64,000 bases of DNA, taken from positions 124,001 through 188,000 of the forward strand of contig NZ_JARULD010000003.1 of assembly GCF_029688735.1 (NCBI RefSeq). The letters run 5' to 3'. The notes beneath the pieces are model-generated. The model was given only the letters and a program-made list of their open reading frames with translations, did no database searches and was not told the origin of the DNA. Shown one piece after another: positions 24,506 to 32,428 of the stretch (positions are counted from its first letter, which is position 1; the number at the start of each line of letters is the position of its first letter). A program made the translations under genes and the position numbers. Origin of the DNA: Qipengyuania flavescens (GTDB lineage: Bacteria; Pseudomonadota; Alphaproteobacteria; Sphingomonadales; Sphingomonadaceae).

Positions 24506-26139
24506 GCCATTCGCCCCCTCCTGACTATGATGTCGTAATCGTCGGGGCCGGGTTCAGCGGAATATACCTGCTTTACAAGCTGCGTCAGGCGGGGTTCGAT
24601 GTTCTGCTGGTAGACGCAGCGGAGCAGCCGGGCGGAATCTGGTACTGGAACCGCTATCCGGGAGCACGGGTCGATTCCCAGGTTCCACTTTACGAATTTT
24701 CCATTGCGGAAGTATGGAAAAGCTGGACGTGGAGCGAACGATTTCCAGGCTGGGAAGAACTGCGCGCCTATTTCCTCCACGTCTGCGATACGCTCGACCT
24801 CTGGCCGGCAATGCGAATGAAAACACGGGTCGAAAGCGCGCCGTTCGATGAAGACACCGCCTGCTGGCGATTGAAGCTCGACGATGGCGGAAAAGTAAGC
24901 GCGCGTTTCCTCTTGCCGGCGCTGGGGTTCGCCTCGAAACCCTACATTCCCGATATCCCGGGCCTTAGCGATTTCGAAGGCGAATGGTGCCATACCGCCC
25001 GCTGGCCGCAGGAAGGCATCGACCTTTCCGGCCGCCGGATCGCCCTGATCGGCACGGGTGCCAGCGGCGTACAGGTGGCGCAGGAGGCGGCAAGCTGTGC
25101 GGAGCAGCTGACGCTTTTTCAGCGAACCCCGATTCTCGCCCTTCCCATGCGGCAGGAAAAACTGGACGCTGATCGTCAGCTTCGCGAAAAATCCGAATAT
25201 CCCGCTGTCTTCCAGAAAAGGCTTACGACAAGTGGCGGTTTCGAATGCCAATCGCTGGACATCTCGGCCCTGGCTGTGACCGAGGAAGAGCGGACTACGC
25301 ATTTCGAGGATTTGTGGCAGCGAGGAGGGTTGCGCTTCTGGTATCATAATTTCGCTGACATACTGACGAACGAGGACGCCAATCGCCACGCCTACGAGTT
25401 CTGGCGTGACGAGGTGCGCGAGCGGATCTGCGACCCGACCATTGCCGAGAAGCTCGCTCCCGATGAGCCGCCACATCCCTTCGGGACCAAGCGACCATCG
25501 CTCGAACAGAATTATTACGAGATCTTCGCACAAGACAATGTGACGCTGGTCGATCTGAACGACACCGCGATCACTCGCGTCACCGAGGCCGGGATAGAAA
25601 CAGCCACTGGCATGATCCCGTGCGATCTCATTGTCTTCGCGACCGGCTTCGATGCCGGTCGTGGCGGGCTCATCGACATGAACATCACCGGCCGCGGTGG
25701 GCTGGCGCTGGCAGAAGCATGGAAGAGTGAGATCAAAGCCTATCTGGGCATGGCCGTCGCCCAATTTCCGAACATGCTGTTCGCCTACGGCCCGCTCAGC
25801 CCTTCAGGCTTTTCCAACGGTCCGACAAGCGCCGAAATCCAGGGTGACTGGATCTGCGATTTCCTGATCTGGCTGCGCGATAACAGGATCGGCCTTTTCG
25901 AAGCCGATGCGCTGGCCGAGCGAAGCTGGACCGATATGGTCGCCCAAGTAGGGTCGATGACGCTCTTCCCCAAGGCTGAATCGTGGTACATGGGCGCCAA
26001 TATTCCCGGCAAACCCCGACAACTGATCAATTTCCCCAGCGTATCTGGTTACGCCGATCTATGCCACGATGTCGCACGGCACGATTATCGTGGTTTTATC
26101 AGGAATACACTATCCGGTATGGAGACTGCGCCGAAATGA
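24502..26139 (+). CDS. Flavin Baeyer-Villiger monooxygenase
   Basis: 545 residues. Two Rossmann motifs, GAGFSG (15-20, FAD) and GTGASG (184-189, NADPH), flank the Baeyer-Villiger fingerprint F158-x-G-x-x-x-H164-x-x-x-W168. GGIWYWNRYPGARVD (44-58) is the conserved CHMO/CPDMO-type motif. The enzyme inserts oxygen next to a ketone to give an ester or lactone. The next gene encodes an alpha/beta hydrolase that could open that product. GTG start overlaps the synthetase stop (GTGA). The ketone may come from alcohol oxidation after P450 attack or from retro-aldol cleavage. Confidence 0.93.
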   Translation: MSHSPPPDYDVVIVGAGFSGIYLLYKLRQAGFDVLLVDAAEQPGGIWYWNRYPGARVDSQVPLYEFSIAEVWKSWTWSERFPGWEELRAYFLHVCDTLDLWPAMRMKTRVESAPFDEDTACWRLKLDDGGKVSARFLLPALGFASKPYIPDIPGLSDFEGEWCHTARWPQEGIDLSGRRIALIGTGASGVQVAQEAASCAEQLTLFQRTPILALPMRQEKLDADRQLREKSEYPAVFQKRLTTSGGFECQSLDISALAVTEEERTTHFEDLWQRGGLRFWYHNFADILTNEDANRHAYEFWRDEVRERICDPTIAEKLAPDEPPHPFGTKRPSLEQNYYEIFAQDNVTLVDLNDTAITRVTEAGIETATGMIPCDLIVFATGFDAGRGGLIDMNITGRGGLALAEAWKSEIKAYLGMAVAQFPNMLFAYGPLSPSGFSNGPTSAEIQGDWICDFLIWLRDNRIGLFEADALAERSWTDMVAQVGSMTLFPKAESWYMGANIPGKPRQLINFPSVSGYADLCHDVARHDYRGFIRNTLSGMETAPK

Positions 26140-27107
26140 ATGAAATGAAACCAATCCACGACGGGTCAACAGATATTGATCCCGTATGGGCCGGCGACGG
26201 GGCGGATATACCCGAATGGTTCGCCTGGGCGCTGAGCGTGCCCCGTGAGGAAGGCTTCGTAGAGGTTGGTGGCGCGCGGGTGCATTATCTTCGCTGGGGC
26301 AGGCGTGACCGGCCCAAATTGCTCATGACTCACGGTTTTCTCGCCCATGCCCGCTGCTTTGCCTTCATCGCACCGTACCTTGCCGAAGACTACGACGTGG
26401 TGGCGTTCGATCTGGCCGGTATGGGCGATAGCGAGATGCGCGGCGTGGCCGATATAGCTGCGCGGGGAAAGGAATTTGTCGAGATCAGCGAAGCGCTCGA
26501 TTTGTTTGCGGATGGAAGCAGACCGACGATCATCGCCCATAGCTTCGGCTCGGGTGCAGCGCTGACCGCCGTTTCCCAATCGCCGGATGCCTTCGCCGGC
26601 GTTATTGTCTGCGATCTCATGGTGATGCGGCCCGAAAAGCTGGAGAAATACTGGACCATGGGCAGATCGAGCCCCGGGTCGGGTAATCCTGACAAACCGG
26701 TGCGACGCTACCCCACCTACGAAGCGGCGCGCGAGAGGTATATCCTGTCGCCGCCGCAGGCAGTTGGTGAGCCGTTCCTGATGGATTACATGGCCTATCA
26801 CTCTCTCCGCCGCGATGGCGAGGAGTGGACATGGAAGTTTTCTCCCGAAGTGTTCCGGCGCAGCAACAAGCCCGACGAATGGCTGACAGTAGGCCAGAGG
26901 CTGGTCGATGCGCCCGGGCGCAAAGCGATTGTGTACGGCGAGAAAAGTCAGCTCTTTGATCGCGATTCCGCCCGCTATATCCGGGAACTGGGAGGGGGAA
27001 AGATACCAATTGTTGCAGTGCCCGATGCACGCCATCATCTCATGCTGGATCAGCCGCTCGCGTTCGTCGCTGCGCTTCGGGCGGTACTGGCCTTTTGGAG
27101 CCTCTGA
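26136..27107 (+). CDS. Alpha/beta-hydrolase (candidate esterase/lactonase of the BVMO product)
   Basis: 323 residues, start overlapping the monooxygenase stop as ATGA. The oxyanion loop is THGF (65-68), the nucleophile elbow is IIAHSFGSG with Ser136, FDLAGMGDSE follows strand 4, and the base is in DARHHLMLDQP. Position directly after a Baeyer-Villiger enzyme suggests it hydrolyses the resulting ester or lactone to a hydroxy acid, but the substrate is inferred from context only. Last gene of the rightward operon. Confidence 0.88.
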   Translation: MNEMKPIHDGSTDIDPVWAGDGADIPEWFAWALSVPREEGFVEVGGARVHYLRWGRRDRPKLLMTHGFLAHARCFAFIAPYLAEDYDVVAFDLAGMGDSEMRGVADIAARGKEFVEISEALDLFADGSRPTIIAHSFGSGAALTAVSQSPDAFAGVIVCDLMVMRPEKLEKYWTMGRSSPGSGNPDKPVRRYPTYEAARERYILSPPQAVGEPFLMDYMAYHSLRRDGEEWTWKFSPEVFRRSNKPDEWLTVGQRLVDAPGRKAIVYGEKSQLFDRDSARYIRELGGGKIPIVAVPDARHHLMLDQPLAFVAALRAVLAFWSL

Positions 27108-27110
27108 GAT

Positions 27111-27159
27111 CCCCCATACTAAGAGGCTGGTTCCTGGTCAGAGGCCAGCGAGATGGGGG
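27111..27159 (+). terminator. Nested hairpin just after the catabolic operon
   Basis: CCCCCAT (27111-27117) pairs with ATGGGGG (27153-27159), and inside it GCTGG (27126-27130) pairs with CCAGC (27145-27149). It begins four bases after the hydrolase stop. It has no U-run, so it may be a 3'-stabilising structure rather than an intrinsic terminator. Confidence 0.4.
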
Positions 27160-27442
27160 CAAAGGGCGTTCATATTCATCTTGTACTATATCCGAACCAT
27201 TGTCGCCGTCGGCACGACGAACGCTTCGTTGGTCTCGATGCCAGCTGGGGCAAAAGCTTTATCGGGAGCAACTCGCTTAGCGCGCCAACCATTGCTGATC
27301 TTTAGCAAACGTTCACTCCGCGTGCGATCTGGATCGTGGCCCATGGGGTCAAAAGATAAGGCGCTTTACTAATATCACGCGGACGTATATGCCCATGGAC
27401 GGGGATTGGGCTAATTCTTTCCCTCTCCTCTCCACAGACTAA

Positions 27443-27465
27443 GGGGCGACCCTCGAGGTCGCCCC
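27443..27465 (+). terminator. Strong GC hairpin upstream of the second TonB receptor
   Basis: GGGGCGACC and GGTCGCCCC form a 9-bp perfect stem around CTCGA, followed by ATTTT. It can end transcription coming from the catabolic operon, or act in the leader of the receptor mRNA. Confidence 0.6.
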
Positions 27466-27526
27466 ATTTTGCAGTAAGCGGCGGAGCCAATTATCGTCGC
27501 ACTGAAGAGATGGGAAGGGATGCTAT

Positions 27527-30463
27527 ATGACACTGAGAGCGATGGTGCTCGCCACTTCGGCCATCTTGGCTTGGCCGCAGATGGCTTTAGCGCAGGATTC
27601 CACAACTGATGAGGCGGAACCCCAAGGATCCGTAATCATCGTGACGGCCCAACGCCAATCTCAAAGTCTGCAAGAGGTGCCGATCGCGGTCAGTGCCTTC
27701 GATGCTACGGCTCTCGAAAGCCAGCAGATCGAAAACGCTGCTGACCTTCAATTGACGCTCCCGAACGTCTCATTTTCGAAGGGCAACTTCACCGGGTCGT
27801 CCTTCACCATCCGTGGTATCGGCGATCTTTGTGTTGGTGTGACGTGTGACGCAGCGACGGCTATCCATATCAATGGTTCCCCTCTTTTTGGTACCCGGCT
27901 GTTCGAAACAGAATATTTTGACCTTGAGCGAATTGAGGTCCTACGGGGGCCGCAGGGCACCCTCTTCGGCCGCAACGCTACCTCGGGTGTTGTCAACCTT
28001 GTGACAGCCAAGCCTGACCTCGGTTCTTTCGGCGCGGCCGGAGAGTTCGAGTATGGGAATTACAACAGCATCAAGGCCGAGGGGGTGGTCAATGTCCCGA
28101 TCGTCGATTCTATCGGCGTTCGGGTAGCCGGATTCTTTCTGAATCGCGACGGTTACACCACAAACCTTTTCGACAATTCGGATGTCGACGACCGAGACAT
28201 GTACGCTGTTCGTGGTTCTCTTCGTTTTGAACCCGGTGCCGATACCACTCTCGACTTCATGGCATATTATTTCAGGGAAGATGACACCCGTTTACGTAAT
28301 CAAAAGCAGGCCTGCCAGCGTGACCCGCTCGGCGTGCTGGGTTGTCTGAACAATCGCCGCGACTTTGACATCACCAATGCCAATTCCACAGTCGGCGCAA
28401 CGCTCAGTTCGCAAGAGTTCTTCGCTATTCAGGGAATTCCCTCAGTACTGGGATTGGGAAGCCTGTACGGCCCCGATGCATTTGCAGGATTCGATAAGCC
28501 CGACGATGTGCGCACGGTAAACACGGCGTATACTCCATTCTATTTTGCCGATGAAGTGCAGCTACAGGCCCGTCTCGAGCAGCGCATCGGAGCTATGACA
28601 CTGACTGCAACCGGTCTTTATCAGGACACCGAAGTCGATTCCCGGCAGGACTACTTTCTGGGCATTCAGGATCGTACCGCCTTTGCTACGGCCTTGAACG
28701 TGTTGTCCGGCTTCGCGGCCAACGGTTTGCCTACCGGCCTCCCCGCACCTGCACCGGCGTTCGTGCCAGGTTCGTCGGCGTATTTTACCCCGATTGTGGA
28801 GGCTCTCATCCCCAATGGCCCAGGGGGCGTATTGTGCACCTCCGATAACGATGATGGGAACAGGGGCGCGTTCGAAGGTAATGTATTGTGCGGCGAAACG
28901 CCGCTATCCTTCGACAGGTCTTCAGAGCAACGCGAATCCTGGAGCGGCGAAATCCTCCTTTCCAGTGATTTCGACGGAGCATTCAATTTCCTGCTCGGAG
29001 GGATCTATGCAAAGTCCAAGACTACCGACAACAGTTACTATGTAAACTCATTCGCGCTTGACTACGCCAGTGCCATTCTGGGATCGTTTGGTACTTTGGC
29101 AGGCGGTGCACCGCCATCCTACTTCGCAACATCCATGTACCGCAACAATTCTCTCGAGGCTAATCTTGAGAGCTTCGGTGTGTTCGGGGAGATCTACGTC
29201 GACCTGACCGAGCGTCTGACCTTCACCGGAGGTTTGCGGTATAACGACGACAAGAAAGACGTGACTGCGCGCACGACCTTGATTAGCTTCCTCAATCCTT
29301 ACGCGAATGACGGGGAGCCGTTCGACAGCCCGATCACTCCCTTAACCGGTCCCTCTGGTCTTTTTGATGCCGATCCTGGTACGCCAGGTGAGCAGCTGAC
29401 GCAATTTAGAGAAGTAGGTTTCGATGAAATAACCGGGCGTGCGGTGCTCGACTACGAAGTTACGCCTGACAATTCGATTTACGCATCTTATGCCAGGGGC
29501 TATAAATCCGGGGGTATCAACCCGCCCCTTTCGCCCGTTTTCGATGTGGCTGAAAGCTTCGGATCAGAAACCATCGACGCATTTGAAATCGGATCGAAAA
29601 ATACCTTTGCGAATGGCGCACTGCAATTAAACGCTACTGCATTCTACTATAAGTATAGCGGGTTGCAGCTTAGCCGCATCGTCGCCCGTACCTCAGTTAA
29701 TGATACTATCGATGCCGATATCTGGGGTGTGGAACTAGAGTCCGTTATCCGGCCCGATCCCGATTGGCTTGTCAACTTGACGTTCAGTTATCTCAACGCG
29801 GAAGTTGCCGGCGACCAGTTCTTCTCCAATCCGCGCGACCCGGGTGGCGGCGATCCTGATGCCGTCATCATCAAGGATATCAGCAACGGTGCTAATTGTG
29901 CCGTAACCGGGCCAGCCCCCGGCGTGGCCGACGCATTCGTCGCCGGAGTGAACGCAGCTCTGGGTCTTCGTGGTCCCGAAGAATTTCCTAACGACGGCAA
30001 TCTTGCGTCAAGCGGCGCATTCAGCATTTGCGATGTCTTGGCCGGAGCCGTTCCGGCGGGCAGCGGCCTTGCGGTATTAAGCCCTGGCGTAGAGGTCAAC
30101 TTAAAAGGGAACAAGTTGCCGCAGGCCCCCGAAATGAAGGTTTCGATGGGTGTGCAGTACACCGCCACTTTCGACAATGGCATGACTCTGGTTCCTCGCG
30201 TGGACGTAGCGCTGACTGGTGAGCAATACGGCAATATCTTTAACGGCAGGGTCAACCGGATCGAGCCATTCGTGCAAGCCAACGCGATCGTGCAGTTGAA
30301 CAGTGCGGATGAGCGTTGGTTCGTGCGCGGATTTGTTCAGAACATTTTCGACAGCAGCTCGGTGACAGGCTTGTACTTGACCGACGCATCCTCGGGGAAT
30401 TTTACCAATATCTACACTTTGGATCCTCGTAGATATGGTGTTGCTTTGGGGTTCAGTTTCTAA
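27527..30463 (+). CDS. TonB-dependent outer-membrane receptor
   Basis: 978 residues. Signal peptide about 1-23 (cleavage after MALAQ). SVIIVTAQRQSQSLQEVPIA contains the TonB-box/plug start; RGIGDLCVGVTCDAATAIHI and IEVLRGPQGTLFGRNATSGV are plug motifs. A long barrel ends in the expected Phe (LGFSF). Paired Cys in extracellular-loop-like segments (VLCTSDND...NVLCGETP; NGANCAV...AFSICDVL) suggest loop disulfides. It flanks the catabolic island opposite the receptor at 9060, so both may feed the same pathway. It is not next to iron or cobalamin genes. Confidence 0.93.
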   Translation: MTLRAMVLATSAILAWPQMALAQDSTTDEAEPQGSVIIVTAQRQSQSLQEVPIAVSAFDATALESQQIENAADLQLTLPNVSFSKGNFTGSSFTIRGIGDLCVGVTCDAATAIHINGSPLFGTRLFETEYFDLERIEVLRGPQGTLFGRNATSGVVNLVTAKPDLGSFGAAGEFEYGNYNSIKAEGVVNVPIVDSIGVRVAGFFLNRDGYTTNLFDNSDVDDRDMYAVRGSLRFEPGADTTLDFMAYYFREDDTRLRNQKQACQRDPLGVLGCLNNRRDFDITNANSTVGATLSSQEFFAIQGIPSVLGLGSLYGPDAFAGFDKPDDVRTVNTAYTPFYFADEVQLQARLEQRIGAMTLTATGLYQDTEVDSRQDYFLGIQDRTAFATALNVLSGFAANGLPTGLPAPAPAFVPGSSAYFTPIVEALIPNGPGGVLCTSDNDDGNRGAFEGNVLCGETPLSFDRSSEQRESWSGEILLSSDFDGAFNFLLGGIYAKSKTTDNSYYVNSFALDYASAILGSFGTLAGGAPPSYFATSMYRNNSLEANLESFGVFGEIYVDLTERLTFTGGLRYNDDKKDVTARTTLISFLNPYANDGEPFDSPITPLTGPSGLFDADPGTPGEQLTQFREVGFDEITGRAVLDYEVTPDNSIYASYARGYKSGGINPPLSPVFDVAESFGSETIDAFEIGSKNTFANGALQLNATAFYYKYSGLQLSRIVARTSVNDTIDADIWGVELESVIRPDPDWLVNLTFSYLNAEVAGDQFFSNPRDPGGGDPDAVIIKDISNGANCAVTGPAPGVADAFVAGVNAALGLRGPEEFPNDGNLASSGAFSICDVLAGAVPAGSGLAVLSPGVEVNLKGNKLPQAPEMKVSMGVQYTATFDNGMTLVPRVDVALTGEQYGNIFNGRVNRIEPFVQANAIVQLNSADERWFVRGFVQNIFDSSSVTGLYLTDASSGNFTNIYTLDPRRYGVALGFSF

Positions 30464-30579
30464 CAGGTCCAGATCGTGTTGGCGGGGAGATTGGTGGTCC
30501 TCCCAACGACCCGAACGGACAGTGCCAGCTAGTTCGTATTTCGACCCATGACTTTATAGCTTTTCCAGAGCGGCGTAAT

Positions 30580-30807
30580 GCTCGATGACCGCCTCGTAAG
30601 CCTACCGACAAGGCGGTCATCGAACCGGCCAAATGCGAGCTGCACTCGAAATGCTTTTACGATCGCTCGTTGATGTCGCTACGAGATGCTCGCGGAAAGC
30701 TTAAGGCCTTACATAGATACGACAATGAAGAGTCACCGAATAGTGCAATCGGGATATCCGATGGTGATACTGGCAAACGCACTCTGCGAAAGGCGGAAAC
30801 ATGCTGA
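30580..30807 (+). pseudogene. Strongly diverged C-terminal fragment of an IS3-family transposase
   Basis: The plus frame reads KPTDKAVIEPAKCELHSKC then LMSLRDARGKLKALHRYDNE and SPNSAIG before a stop at 30807. This aligns by eye with the OrfB C-terminus of IS3-family elements (KPTDNAFIE...SLADAREKLEAWRRYYNE..PHSAIG). The catalytic Glu (IE) is retained but flanks are lost and an in-frame stop precedes it. It is clearly inactive and different from the other IS pieces in the window. Confidence 0.6.
30582..30623. repeat. 13-bp perfect inverted repeat
   Basis: TCGATGACCGCCT and AGGCGGTCATCGA pair perfectly around a 16-base loop. It overlaps the start of the decayed transposase fragment and lies downstream of the receptor gene. 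It might serve as a bidirectional RNA end structure for the convergent transcripts. Confidence 0.6.
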
Positions 30808-30903
30808 CCCCTATGATCCAAGATTGGGTCAAAGTGCACGAGGTGCTGACGCGTTAGGAAAAGTTGGAAGGGGCTGCGGGGCAGACTTCTGAGAAAACTT
30901 ATC

Positions 30904-32421
30904 CTAACTCTGTTCAGGTTTCATAACTGATTTTCGATCGACCGGAGCAGGCTCAACCGACGTGCGATTGTCGCGAGACAATTCGACCCATCCCAACCCA
31001 AGCGACTTCTGGATCGCGATCCAGCCATTTGTCATGGCGGCGATCGCCCGATCGAGATTTGCTCTGGCCTGTTCGCGCTTGCGGATCGAAGTGTTGAGTT
31101 CGCCTTGCGAGATTACCCCCGCGGCGCGGCGTTGCTCGTTAAGCTCCGCAGCCGTGTCGGCCTGTCGACTGATCTGCGCCAGCGCGGCTACGTTGGCTCT
31201 TTGTTGCCCGAACCGGGCAAGCGATTGTTCGGCGTCGCGCAGTGCGCCAAGGACCACTTCAACATAACGCGCTTCGGCCTCGTCGCGCGCACTCTCGGCC
31301 TGATCGATCGATGCTGCCGTGCGGCCGAAATCAAGCAGGTTCCACTGTAGCCGCGGCAAAGCGATTGCCGATAAGTTGCCCGGGTCCAGGATGTCGTCGG
31401 GCTCCGATCCGCCCAAACCGAGAATCCCCATGAAGGAAATCTTGGGGAAGCGAGCAGCCTCTGCCACGCCAATCCGAGCATTCGCCGCGGCCAGCATGCG
31501 TTCGGCGGCTCGAACATCCGGCCGCCGCGCTATTAGCGCTGCGGGATCGCCCACCGCGACCCGTTCGGGGGGAAGCGGAATTTCGGCCTGAGCCGCCAGG
31601 AGCCCGTCGAGTGCGCCGGGCGCTTCGCCCGTCAGCACCGCGAGCGTGTCTTTGAATACATCGATGTCCGCTTGAGCTTCCGCGATCTGCGACTTGAGCA
31701 GTTCGAGCTCGGCGTTCGCGTTACCGACCGGGAACAGCGCGAGAGCGCCCTGTGTATAGCGCTGATAGGTCAATTCGAGAATTTGCTGCTGCAAGTCGCG
31801 CTCTCGCTGGACAAGCTCGAGCCGCCCTTGCGCTTCTCGCAGGCTCACATACGCCCGCGCGATTTCGGCGGCGAGCTGGACTTTCGCATCCTCGGCGTTC
31901 GCCACCGAGGCCGCAGCCTGAGCGTTAATGGCCTCGACACGCCGTGCCTGCCCCCCAGCGAAATCGATCTCCCAGTTTGCGTTGAGCCCGAGGTTGTAGA
32001 CGCTGAGGCTGTCCTGCTCTTCGGTGTCTGCAGGAGCGCCGGGCGATCCCGGGGGCGGGCCGCTGCCGATATCTAGCCCTGGGATATTCGCCTGGACCGC
32101 AGTCGCCTGCGCAGCCACGGCGGGTAGCCGGTTGGCGCGCTCCTGGCGGACAGAAGCCCTTGCCTGTTCGATGCGAGCGCGCGCTGCGGCCACGCCCGGA
32201 TTGCCGGCCAGCGCACGCGCCTCAAGTTCATTGAGAACCGGATCGCCGAGCAGCGTCCACCAGTCGCCGGCAATCGGCGCCAACGGATCGATTTCGGGGC
32301 CGGCCCGTACGAACGCATTGCCTGCGTCGGTCGCAAGTTGCGGGGGGCCGGCATAGTCGGGACCGGACATGCAACCCGCGAGGAGCGCCATGGGAGCGAG
32401 GAGGGTTAGGGTCTTGCGCAT
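30904..32421 (-). CDS. Outer-membrane factor lipoprotein of a tripartite efflux pump (NodT/OprM family)
   Basis: 505 residues from the ATG at 32421. MRKTLTLLAPMALLAGC is a lipoprotein signal with lipobox Cys17. The body is two OEP repeats of long helices (GVAAARARIEQARASVRQER; AARFPKISFMGILGLGGSEP), as in TolC-like channels. It forms the outer-membrane exit duct. Encoded 7 bases after the MFS permease and in one operon with the HlyD-type adaptor, so the three make an EmrAB-type pump. Confidence 0.92.
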   Translation of the reverse strand: MRKTLTLLAPMALLAGCMSGPDYAGPPQLATDAGNAFVRAGPEIDPLAPIAGDWWTLLGDPVLNELEARALAGNPGVAAARARIEQARASVRQERANRLPAVAAQATAVQANIPGLDIGSGPPPGSPGAPADTEEQDSLSVYNLGLNANWEIDFAGGQARRVEAINAQAAASVANAEDAKVQLAAEIARAYVSLREAQGRLELVQRERDLQQQILELTYQRYTQGALALFPVGNANAELELLKSQIAEAQADIDVFKDTLAVLTGEAPGALDGLLAAQAEIPLPPERVAVGDPAALIARRPDVRAAERMLAAANARIGVAEAARFPKISFMGILGLGGSEPDDILDPGNLSAIALPRLQWNLLDFGRTAASIDQAESARDEAEARYVEVVLGALRDAEQSLARFGQQRANVAALAQISRQADTAAELNEQRRAAGVISQGELNTSIRKREQARANLDRAIAAMTNGWIAIQKSLGLGWVELSRDNRTSVEPAPVDRKSVMKPEQS

Positions 32422-32428
32422 AGAGTTC

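Larger units (their letters stand above)
27108..27526. other. Intergenic region between catabolic operon and second TonB receptor
   Basis: 419 bases with two hairpins (27111-27159 and 27443-27465) and no recognisable gene. It must contain the 3' end of the operon transcript and the receptor's promoter and ribosome site (GGGAAGGGA before 27527). Confidence 0.5.
30464..30903. other. Intergenic region holding an IS remnant
   Basis: 440 bases between the receptor gene and the convergent efflux-pump operon. The middle holds a decayed IS3 transposase fragment and a long hairpin, listed separately. The remainder shows no recognisable gene. Confidence 0.5.

Noticed and set aside
30657-30839. 60-codon minus-strand ORF
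   Set aside because: Opposite strand of the decayed IS3 transposase fragment; no features of its own.
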